The notes under the pieces: model-generated
What the model was told of the DNA's origin: nothing
The model's database searches: none
What the model saw: only the letters and a program-made list of their open reading frames with translations
Made by a program: the position numbers and the translations under genes
Part shown: positions 1-7,700 of the stretch, piece after piece
Layout of the letters: each line of letters begins with the position of its first letter
How positions within the stretch are numbered: the stretch's first letter is position 1
NCBI RefSeq assembly: GCF_042685085.1
Contig: NZ_JBHUMM010000001.1
Coordinates: 186,001 to 250,000 of the forward strand
Origin: Marinicrinis sediminis
GTDB lineage: Bacteria; Bacillota; Bacilli; Paenibacillales; KCTC-33676
Reading direction: 5' to 3'
Length of the DNA: 64,000 nucleotides

Positions 1-1
1 C

Positions 2-871
2 ATCGTACATTCCGTCCACAGCATCAGCGAGGCCAGCAGCAACATGAGCGAGGGAGATTTCGAAGGAGAAGTGCCCGTCGTAGGCCCTTCTGAATTCAAG
101 CAGCTCGCGTTGCAATTCAATGAGATGAAGCACCAGCTCGAAGACAGCATTCTCACGCTGCAAAGCTCGGAAACGTCACGCAAAGAGCTGATCGCCAACG
201 TTTCTCATGATTTGCGCACTCCCCTCAGCTCGATCCAGTCTTATGTGGAAGCCTTGCAGGATCGGGTGATCGAAGATGAAGAGACCTCCCAGCAATATTT
301 GCGGACGATTCATCGGGAAACGCTTCGCCTGAGCAAGCTGATCGAGGACTTGTTTCAGCTCTCGCGGCTTGATGCAGGCCGCTATCCGTTTCAACCTGAG
401 CCCTATCCACTCGATGCCTTGCTCGTGGAAACATTGGAAAGCCAGTCGCTATTTCTGGAGGAAAAACAGCTCTCTGTCTCCACTGAGCTGCCAGACCCGC
501 TCCCTCCTGTATCCGTGATGCCCTTCGAGATCAAGCGGGTGCTGGGCAACTTGCTGCAAAATGCCATCTCCTATTCCCCGCCTGGTGCTGCTATTCGTAT
601 TACAGCGGGCGCGGAGAACGGCTTTGTGACCTGTACCTTTATCGATGAAGGCGCCGGGATGGCACCGGAAGAGCTTGATCCTATCTTTGAGCGATTTTAC
701 CGAATTGACAAGTCCCGCAACCGTCACAGTGGCGGAGCAGGACTGGGACTGGCGATCAGCAAATCCATTATGGAGAGACACGGAGGAACGATTCGGGTAG
801 AAAGCCAGCTCGGTGAAGGCAGCCGTTTCATTCTCACCCTCCCCATAGCCTGTGATCCCGATCCATCGTAG
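2..871 (+). CDS. Sensor histidine kinase, C-terminal part (5' end outside window)
   Basis: The reading frame is open to the left edge, so only the last 289 residues are present. It is the cytoplasmic part of a membrane sensor kinase that would autophosphorylate and pass phosphate to a response regulator lying outside the window. Visible parts in order are the end of a HAMP linker (about residues 1-45), a HisKA H-box with NVSHDLRTPL (His about residue 69), an N-box LGNLLQNAISYSP, a DEGAGM G1 box and a GGAGLGLAIS G2 box of the ATPase domain. All catalytic motifs are intact. A strong hairpin-T terminator follows. The sensor domain and signal cannot be judged from this fragment. Confidence 0.93.
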   Translation: MVHSVHSISEASSNMSEGDFEGEVPVVGPSEFKQLALQFNEMKHQLEDSILTLQSSETSRKELIANVSHDLRTPLSSIQSYVEALQDRVIEDEETSQQYLRTIHRETLRLSKLIEDLFQLSRLDAGRYPFQPEPYPLDALLVETLESQSLFLEEKQLSVSTELPDPLPPVSVMPFEIKRVLGNLLQNAISYSPPGAAIRITAGAENGFVTCTFIDEGAGMAPEELDPIFERFYRIDKSRNRHSGGAGLGLAISKSIMERHGGTIRVESQLGEGSRFILTLPIACDPDPS

Positions 872-947
872 ATCCATCGTAAACACATGAACATAAGCCC
901 ACTCAGATCGCTCAGGAGGATCAGGGAGGATCAGGCAACTCTTCAAC

Positions 948-974
948 GCCAGCGTGGCACTCGCTGGCTTTTTT
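948..974 (+). terminator. Intrinsic terminator after the sensor kinase
   Basis: A perfect 7-bp stem, GCCAGCG / CGCTGGC with a 7-nt loop, is followed at once by six T residues. It lies about 75 bp past the kinase stop codon and separates the kinase from the SOS-controlled polymerase. Confidence 0.85.
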
Positions 975-1038
975 GTACAGGCCATGCACCTAGCGCGTGA
1001 ATCCACCGTACATTCTCTTTCTTTACTTTTCTTTCCGG

Positions 1039-1068
1039 TTGAAATCGAACGTATATTCCCCCTATAAT
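1039..1068 (+). promoter_or_regulatory. Promoter of the Y-family polymerase operon
   Basis: TTGAAA (1039-1044) and TATAAT (1063-1068) are separated by 18 bp and lie just upstream of the polymerase gene. A one-mismatch LexA-like site sits in the spacer and a perfect one lies just past the -10. Confidence 0.75.
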
Positions 1069-1092
1069 AAACATAGACTAGAACGTGTGTTC
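1047..1092 (+). promoter_or_regulatory. Two LexA (DinR) boxes
   Basis: GAACGTGTGTTC at 1081-1092 fits the Gram-positive LexA consensus GAAC-N4-GTTC exactly. GAACGTATATTC at 1047-1058 has one mismatch and lies between the -35 and -10 elements. The pair would let LexA block both polymerase binding and escape, so the following operon is probably DNA-damage induced. Confidence 0.8.
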
Positions 1093-1115
1093 TTATTATA
1101 CCGGAGGTGGTTGCC

Positions 1116-2402
1116 TTGTTAGGCTTGCATACACGCCCATCAACATCCCTAGAATTGCCCAAACAAACAAGCAGCCGTGTCATCTTTCTCGTCGACATGC
1201 AGAGCTTTTACGCCAGTGTAGAGAAAGCGGCCTATCCCGAGTACCGGAATCAGCCTGTCGTGGTCGCAGGAGATCCCGCACGAAGATCCGGAATCGTACT
1301 CGCAGCCTGTCCCATTGCCAAAACATATGGCATTACGACAGCTGAGCGGCTGGGTGAAGCCATGGGCAAATGCCCCAAGCTGATCGTAGTTCGCCCTCAC
1401 ATGCAGCGCTATATCGAAGTTTCGCTGCAAATTTCAGAGATTATGGAACGCTTCAGTGATCTCGTCGAGCCCTACTCCATTGATGAGCAGTTCATGGATG
1501 TGACAGGCAGCCAGAAGCTGTTCGGAGAACCAGAGAACATCGCGCGGCAACTCCAGCAAATGATTCAGACCGAAACCGGCGTCTATGCCCGTGTCGGCAT
1601 CGGCCCCAACAAAGTGCTGGCCAAAATGGCCTGTGACAACTTTGCCAAGAAAAATGAGAACGGCATCCATACCCTGTCCCAGGAACAGATTGCGGACTCC
1701 CTGTGGAAGCTCCCCGTGGGCTGCATGTTCGGGATTGGCAGCCGCATGCGCCGTCATTTGCAGCGTCTCGGCATTCACAGCATTGGTGAACTGGCCCGGT
1801 TCCCGCTTCACCGGCTGAAGCAGCGCTGGGGTATCAACGGAGAAGTCATCTGGCTCACCGCCAATGGCATCGACTATTCTCCCGTCTCGCCAGACACCCA
1901 CCATCAGCAGCAAAAAGCGGTCGGTCATCAGATGACCCTCCCCCGGGACTACGATTCCCTCGAGACGATCCAGGTTATTTTACTTGAACTGAGCGAGGAA
2001 GTGTGCCGCCGGGCCAGAAGCAAGGGCCTCATTGGACAGACCGTTTCTGTGGGCTGCCGCGGCATCGACTTCGAACGGCCAACCGGATTTTATCGTCAAA
2101 TGACACTGTCCGATATGACCTGTCACGGAAAAGACGTCTATCAGGCAGCTTGCGCCTTATTTAAGCAACATTGGGACGGTCAGCCTGTACGCAGCGTCAG
2201 CGTTACGCTCTCACAGTTGCAGTCCGATGCGCTGTATCAGATGGATCTGTTTCGGGATCGGGAAAAGGAACGAAGTCTGGATCAGACACTGGACTGGATC
2301 AAGGACAAGTACGGATCGGCCGCCATCGTCAGATCCGTATCCGCTACACAAGCAGGTCAGGCCTGGGAACGCGCCCACAAGATCGGAGGTCATTATAAAT
2401 AA
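1116..2402 (+). CDS. Y-family DNA polymerase, UvrX/YqjW-like (Pol V/ImuB type)
   Basis: This is a translesion polymerase that copies damaged templates at low fidelity, about 428 aa. The palm carries FLVDMQSFYASVEKA with the first catalytic Asp, and YSIDEQFMDVTG with the second acidic pair. These are followed by helix-hairpin-helix residues (GIGSRMRRHLQRLGI) and the little-finger domain. TTG at 1116 is chosen as start because GGAGG (1103-1107) lies 8 nt upstream; the in-frame GTG at 1107 overlaps that site. The stop overlaps the start of the YolD-like gene, so the two are translationally coupled, as in uvrX/yqjW loci. Perfect and near-perfect LexA boxes upstream point to SOS control. Classical dinB is a less likely label because of the YolD partner. 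Confidence 0.9.
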   Translation: MLGLHTRPSTSLELPKQTSSRVIFLVDMQSFYASVEKAAYPEYRNQPVVVAGDPARRSGIVLAACPIAKTYGITTAERLGEAMGKCPKLIVVRPHMQRYIEVSLQISEIMERFSDLVEPYSIDEQFMDVTGSQKLFGEPENIARQLQQMIQTETGVYARVGIGPNKVLAKMACDNFAKKNENGIHTLSQEQIADSLWKLPVGCMFGIGSRMRRHLQRLGIHSIGELARFPLHRLKQRWGINGEVIWLTANGIDYSPVSPDTHHQQQKAVGHQMTLPRDYDSLETIQVILLELSEEVCRRARSKGLIGQTVSVGCRGIDFERPTGFYRQMTLSDMTCHGKDVYQAACALFKQHWDGQPVRSVSVTLSQLQSDALYQMDLFRDREKERSLDQTLDWIKDKYGSAAIVRSVSATQAGQAWERAHKIGGHYK

Positions 2403-2752
2403 TGAAAAAGAACGTCAACAAATTGACCAAAGGAGCCAATCTGCTGTGGGAATCCAGCCGAATGATGCTACCCGAGCACAAGGAACAATTTATGCAATAC
2501 CGCAGAGAGCGTGATCCGCAGCCGAGACCGCTGTTCACCACCGAGCACCAGCAGGAGCTTGCTGCGCATCTCTCCGAAGCTTATCAGCAGCAGGAGCGAA
2601 TCACCCTGACCGTGTACGATCCCTTTCAGCCGCGCGTCCTTTCCGGTCGCATCACTGCCCTCGATCCTTCCTTGAAGCAGTTGAAACTGGTGCAGGATGA
2701 CGAAGACGTACACTGGGTGCCATTCAAGCAGATCGTGAACCTCGACCGCTAG
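2402..2752 (+). CDS. YolD-like family protein
   Basis: This 116-aa protein starts on the last base of the upstream polymerase gene. Members of the YolD-like family commonly sit directly behind UvrX/YqjW-type polymerases and have been proposed to play a UmuD-like partner role. The N-terminal half has LTKGANLLWESSRMMLPEH, the usual opening of the family. The C-terminal half is a small beta domain ending in DVHWVPFKQIVNLD, also typical. No catalytic residues are recognised. Coupling to the polymerase and the shared LexA promoter suggest it is made during the SOS response. Confidence 0.85.
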   Translation: MKKNVNKLTKGANLLWESSRMMLPEHKEQFMQYRRERDPQPRPLFTTEHQQELAAHLSEAYQQQERITLTVYDPFQPRVLSGRITALDPSLKQLKLVQDDEDVHWVPFKQIVNLDR

Positions 2753-2800
2753 ACAGAAGACGAAGCAAGAAATGAACCAAGAGATAAACCAGAAGACAAC

Positions 2801-2836
2801 AAAAAAAAAGGGGACGCTCTGTTCAAGAACGTTCCC
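2801..2836 (-). terminator. Intrinsic terminator (minus strand)
   Basis: Read on the minus strand, GGGAACG and CGTCCCC form a 7-bp stem with one G-U pair, followed by nine T residues. It would end transcription of the unrecognised gene at 2905-3261. No T-run follows on the plus strand. Confidence 0.7.
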
Positions 2837-2904
2837 TTCACCTTCATTTGACTGTCCCTACTTCAAGCATATGCATCCGTGCAAAGCGGCCTGTACCTGG
2901 CAGC

Positions 2905-3261
2905 TTACACGGAGGATGAAGACGGCCCGAACGTATCAGGCGTATACGAAATGGAAGAAGCAGCTTCAATGACCAGTATCTGCTGCTCGGCATCATAATG
3001 TACCGCGTCTTTCTCCACATAAAACCAGCGTTTTTGGACGGGCTGATCCGAGTCTTCCTGAAACAAAAAAACATTCAGCTCACTTTTCCAGACGAGCAGT
3101 TCCTCTACCTGCGCGTCCTCAATCTGCGTGGAATCCCCAATTCGGATTGATAAATGCCAGCGATCCCCTTCCTGCCTCAGCTCATACGGGAAGCCATCCC
3201 GATCGGAATCCAAAAAAGTCCTGCCCCCAATCGCATGCTTCACCAGCAACGTTTCTTTCAT
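2905..3261 (-). CDS. Hypothetical protein, 118 aa
   Basis: I do not recognise this protein. It starts at ATG 3261 behind an AGGAGG-type ribosome site and is followed by a clear terminator, so expression as its own short unit is likely. It is acidic and soluble, with no signal peptide or membrane segment. Alternating hydrophobic and polar stretches (WHLSIRIGDS, LNVFLFQED, KRWFYVEKDAVHYD) suggest a beta-rich fold. The opening KHAIGGRTFLDSDRDGFPYELR is regular and the last residues are Ser-rich. No catalytic motif is visible. Neighbours give no functional clue. Confidence 0.7.
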   Translation of the reverse strand: MKETLLVKHAIGGRTFLDSDRDGFPYELRQEGDRWHLSIRIGDSTQIEDAQVEELLVWKSELNVFLFQEDSDQPVQKRWFYVEKDAVHYDAEQQILVIEAASSISYTPDTFGPSSSSV

Positions 3262-3433
3262 GGCGTCTCCTCCTGCCTCTCGTTCTATCCCGTTATCATA
3301 CCATATCCTGCCGAGGCAACCCTAGCGGAGACACCGTGCATACATGCGGCCGTTGCGCATCATCAGCTAACCATTCGACTGGAGAACGAGGCAACTGGAG
3401 ACGAGACATCCGGCAGTGTGAGGAAGAGATACG

Positions 3434-3928
3434 CTAGCAGTAATAAGCGGCAATGGCAGAGGTCGGGAACGAAGCGAACGTATAGCTCGGATAAATATAT
3501 CCTTGCGTACGACCATAGGCGTTGGCCCGCACCACATACATCAGGAACACATTGTACGTTCTCGTGACAATAATCGTCCACCTGCCCTCACACCCAACCG
3601 CATAGAGCGCCCCCTGCTGCTGTTGCTGCTGAACAAAGCTTTGTGCTTGTGCAGGATTTTGCGACATTTGCTGATAAGTAGTAAGCAGTTGCTGAGGAGG
3701 CCGTGGAATGGAGCCTGGACCGCCGGGCTGTGTCGGGCCACCTGGAATCCCTCCGGGCTGACCGCCATTTTGAGGACCCCCTGGCCCAAAAGGACCGCCG
3801 GGAAAGCCGGGAATCTGCTGACCGCCACCAGGCCATCCAGGAAATTGCGGAAAACCGGGAATCGGTTGCTGGCGACCGTCATCATACGTATTGACATGAA
3901 GATCATATGGATCATACGGCGTATTCAT
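3434..3928 (-). CDS. Gly/Pro-rich hypothetical protein with C-terminal beta domain
   Basis: ATG 3928 is chosen because it follows a purine-rich ribosome site; the upstream in-frame ATG at 3961 lacks one. The 164-aa product opens with MNTPYDPYDLHVNTYDD. A low-complexity stretch of about 60 residues follows, with PGFPGGPFGPGGP-like repeats, then a Gln run (QQQQQQ), and finally a compact C-terminal part rich in Tyr and Val that ends in YYC. There is no signal peptide. The Gly-Pro-X pattern is loosely collagen-like but irregular. Spore-coat or surface proteins of spore formers can look like this; that is a guess from composition only. Confidence 0.65.
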   Translation of the reverse strand: MNTPYDPYDLHVNTYDDGRQQPIPGFPQFPGWPGGGQQIPGFPGGPFGPGGPQNGGQPGGIPGGPTQPGGPGSIPRPPQQLLTTYQQMSQNPAQAQSFVQQQQQQGALYAVGCEGRWTIIVTRTYNVFLMYVVRANAYGRTQGYIYPSYTFASFPTSAIAAYYC

Positions 3929-4091
3929 GAAGAAACTCCCTTCTCGTATCGAATTACACAATCAGTATATGGAATAGGCGCCTGTCCCGCATGGGTGGAT
4001 GCCCATTGTTTCCCCTTTTTCTGCCTGTCCAGGACTCTGACGCGCAGATGTCGAATCCTATAGAGAGAAAGAGGAGACGCAAAAATAAGAT

Positions 4092-4170
4092 AATGAGAAT
4101 GAGTAAAAAGAATGAGACAAAAGAATGAGATCAAAAGAATGAGACAAAAAAATGAGATCAAAGAAAATGA
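4092..4170. repeat. Degenerate 13-14 bp tandem repeats
   Basis: About five or six head-to-tail copies of a unit close to GAGACAAAAGAAT, with small length changes, fill the gap before the VOC gene. The stretch is purine-rich on the plus strand and makes a false hydrophobic reading frame on the minus strand. The rest of the gap (3929-4234) holds only the ribosome sites of the two flanking genes. Confidence 0.75.
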
Positions 4171-4234
4171 GTGCAGGATATGCGAAAAGATCAAATAACA
4201 AACGACGGGAAACCGTTCAAAAGGAGAATCGGAC

Positions 4235-4579
4235 ATGAAATTGATTGGCATTCGTTACGTGGACGTTGTGGAAGAACAAGAAAAGATGGCGGCGTTCTTT
4301 GAAAAGCAGCTGGGACTTGGCAACGCATGGGATCAACAGGAGCTTTTTCAGGGCTCCATCTACAAAGCCGGTGATTCCTGGATGGAATTTTGGCAAAAAA
4401 GTGATCAAATGCCCGCAGGGGCCATGCTCCAGTTGATTGTAGACGATGCAAACGCCTTTGCTGAGCATGCCAGACAAAACGGTCTGAGCCCTCATGGACC
4501 GGTAACCCAGCATGGAGAAATCATCTACTACCTCACGGCACCTAACGGCATGCCCGTTACCCTCCAATCCAAAGCGTAA
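4235..4579 (+). CDS. VOC (glyoxalase/bleomycin-resistance fold) protein
   Basis: This 114-aa single-domain protein has two beta-alpha-beta-beta-beta halves typical of the vicinal oxygen chelate fold. The first half reads IGIRYVDVVEEQEKMAAFFEKQLGL, and the second has MLQLIVDDANAFAEHARQNG followed by IIYYLTAPNGMPVTLQ. Metal ligands expected of true glyoxalase I are not clearly conserved: the first strand has no His, and E392-type acidic positions are uncertain. The enzymatic role is therefore open. The start is supported by AAAAGGAGAA upstream. It stands alone between opposed genes. Confidence 0.8.
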   Translation: MKLIGIRYVDVVEEQEKMAAFFEKQLGLGNAWDQQELFQGSIYKAGDSWMEFWQKSDQMPAGAMLQLIVDDANAFAEHARQNGLSPHGPVTQHGEIIYYLTAPNGMPVTLQSKA

Positions 4580-4600
4580 GCAGACCTTACCCCTGGGCAA

Positions 4601-4642
4601 ATAGAAAAGGTCGAGCAAGAAGCTTCTGCTTCTCACTCGACC
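4601..4642 (-). terminator. Terminator of NRPS1
   Basis: On the minus strand GGTCGAG pairs with CTCGACC and an inner GAAGC pairs with GCTTC, giving a two-part stem. TTTTCT follows. It lies about 70 bp past the NRPS1 stop and has no T-run on the plus strand. Confidence 0.75.
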
Positions 4643-4713
4643 CCTCACCTTCACATTTACTCCCTCAATGCTCATTCCTGGTATCCGCTTGATACGGTCC
4701 TCACAAACCTTGC

Positions 4714-7700
4714 TCAATCGATGTCCAGTTCCGTAAATGCCTCTGTCAAACGATCGTAACTATGCTGCAATTGCTCGATCCACTGATCGCCGTATTTTTC
4801 CAATAACAAGCGGGTGTCTGCGGCCGACTGCAGGGCGTCCCTCATCACCGTCATGCGCTCGATTGCTTCATCGGTCGCCGTACGGAGACGGTCAAGCGCC
4901 AGAGTTGGCACTTCCTGCGCCACATGATGGAAGAAGTCGGACAGGAAATGAAACTTGTATTTCCAGTCATTCGCCATAATCTCCATGTGCCGCACCAGGG
5001 TGGCATGATGTGCGGGCTCGTGTCTGAACATGGAAATGGTGTCCTTGAAGGAAAGGATGGCCCCCAGTCCAAGCGAAACTTCACAATCCAACTCACCCAG
5101 CTTCTGCTTCAAGTGTGCAGACTCCACATACATCTGTTTGTACGAACGGAGCAAATCCAAACCGAGCTCGGCATTGGAGAAGGTTTGGAAATCCTCCCAC
5201 CCGATATCCAGTACGGTCATAGAAGGCGTGTAATGGAGAGCAGGATGGCCCGCAACAAATGAAATAGCGGGCAGTCCGATCATCGACAATTTGAAATCTT
5301 CCTTGTCGATACCGCCGAAGTAATTGAAGTTGCTGTCATAGACCATCATGTCCTTTTCCCGTTCATCGACAAGCAAGTAAATATGTCCAGTCGTCTCGGA
5401 ATGATCGCCAGAGTCTTTTCGCTTCTCATCCATCGCGTCCAGATATGCCAGCCATTTGTCCGGATCTGACTTATAATCCTGCGTATATTTCAGAAAATAC
5501 GTCGTGCTGAACAATGCTGGAACCTTACCTGCCTGGAGCATGTCCCTGCAATACGCAATCTCTTCCTCTACGGTCTCAAAAGTGAGCATCTGCGCCCGCA
5601 TCCGGAAAAACTCGTGGATCTTCTTCATACCCAGCAGTTCTCCGTACGGATAGTTGACAAATTTCATGCGCTGGTCACTTTCTCCGGCGGGAAACGCATA
5701 CCCGAGCAAACCTGTACCCTCGATAATCGGCAAATAGCTGTACGGAATGGTACTGTTCGTTTCATAGTTCAGCTTTTGACGAAGGGCCCCGAGGTAACAC
5801 GGGAAATAATAAGGCAAATCTTCACTTGGCTGAAAGGTCAGATTATAGCGGCGGGCTTCCCGCAAGCGCTGTTCCTCCAACTCTTCCTCTGACAGCATCT
5901 GATCCCAGCCCTTGTAAGCAGACAGGGAGGCAAAGGTCGGATGCTGAACGAGGTCGCGATAGGCCAGATCCATTTCCTGCTCTGTCGCGAGCGATACCGT
6001 CCGCACGACCTTCAGGGAGTCACCGCCCAGTTCGAAAAAGTGATCCTCTCTACCCACACGCGCGACACCGAGCACTTCACGCCATATGTCCGCCAGTTTC
6101 TCTTCCATCGGCGTTTGGGGCGCAATATATGCCCTGGATTCAGTTCGATCCGGCTCTGGCAATGCCCTGCGATCCACTTTGCCATTGACTGTGATTGGAA
6201 TGGATGCGATTTCCACAAACGCCGAAGGCACCATGTACGATGGCAGCACCTCAGAGGCCGCATTGCGAAGCTCCCGATTTGTTACGACTGCGCCGTCCGG
6301 TTCGCGCACATAGTATGCGCACAGATACAGCTCTCCCGCGGCATCCTTTCTCGCCATCACATGCACCCATTTCAGCGCCTTATGCTGCATCAGCTTGCTT
6401 TGAATTTCTCCCAGCTCAATCCGGTAGCCGCGCAGCTTCACCTGATCATCCATTCGGCCCATATGTTCCAGTTCGCCACTTGCAAGCCACCTTGCCCTGT
6501 CACCGGTGCGATATAGCCGCTGGCCCTCCTGGAACGGATGTATCACAAAACGCTCTGCTGTCAAGTCGGGCTGACCGACATAACCCCTGGCCAGTCCGTC
6601 ACCGGAAATACATAGCTCTCCCGCAACTCCGACGGGTTGAGGCTGCAAGTGCTCATCCATAATATAAATTTGGGTATTGCCGATCGGACGACCGATTGTC
6701 ATCTTTTCTTCCGCACCAAGCTTCTTGACGGTAGACCAGACCGTCGTTTCCGTCGGTCCATACACATTGTAGAGAGCCGTCTGTGCAGGTACTGTCTCTC
6801 TCAGTTGTGCATGCAGCCGCTCCGGCAGTGCTTCGCCACCGATCAGAATCGTTTGCAAGCCGGACAGATCCCTATTCCCTCTCGATGACGCTTCGTCCGG
6901 ATGGTTCGCTTCTACCGCAAGCCTGTCCTCGTATCCCTCTCCCAACATAAACTGGAGTCGGCTCGGTGTGGCCTGCAATACTTCGATTTGTTGCTGAACG
7001 AGACGGGCACGCAGTAATTCAGGGTCTTGCTGCTCGGCCTCCGAGAACAGGACGACATGCAGTCCGCTGCTTAACGCAAGCAAGGTTTCCAGGACGAAAA
7101 TATCAAAGGAGACCGTCGTTAAAGCTGCGATACGCTGACCCGGTACAAAATCAATCTCATCTCGCATGGCGTGAATAAAGTTCACTACCGCTGCATGCTC
7201 GATCATGACCCCTTTCGGCTGCCCTGTCGATCCGGAGGTATAGATCACATATGCTAACTGATCAGCACGTGAATCTGTTTCCCCTAGAGCGGTGGCACGT
7301 CCGGCTGCTGCTTCCATGCGGGCACGACCTGCTTCGGACAAGGCCAGCCACGCATGCTCTTCCTCGGCATCCCTGTTCATGTTCACATTCAAGATGCGTC
7401 CTGCAAATTGGGCCGGGACGGCTTCGGGATCATCGGTCAGAACCATCTGCGCCTCACTGTGCTCCAGCATATAGGCAATGCGTTCCTCAGGAAAAGCCGG
7501 ATCGACCGGTACATAAGCGCCTCCGGCCTTCAGGACCGCCAGCATCCCCGCCACCAGTTCCGACGAACGGGTCAAGATCAGGCCCACTCTCTGCTCGGCT
7601 TCCAATCCGTGCCCCAGCATCCAGTTCGAGAGCTGCTCCATTCGCTGCTGAAGCTCACGATACGTCCAGACTTGATCCTGCGAAGTGATCGCCGGCTCTT

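Noticed and set aside
449..1198. Minus-strand frame of 249 aa opposite the sensor kinase end
   Set aside because: It covers the kinase gene, its terminator, the LexA promoter and the polymerase start; its sequence is low quality with no family pattern.
3503..4063. Plus-strand frame of 186 aa opposite the Gly/Pro-rich gene
   Set aside because: The minus-strand product has a coherent start, ribosome site and domain layout; the plus frame shows no such features.
3925..4251. Minus-strand frame with a very hydrophobic stretch (SFFCLILLISFFCLIL)
   Set aside because: The hydrophobic part is a by-product of the purine-rich tandem repeats, and the frame overlaps the VOC gene start and its ribosome site.
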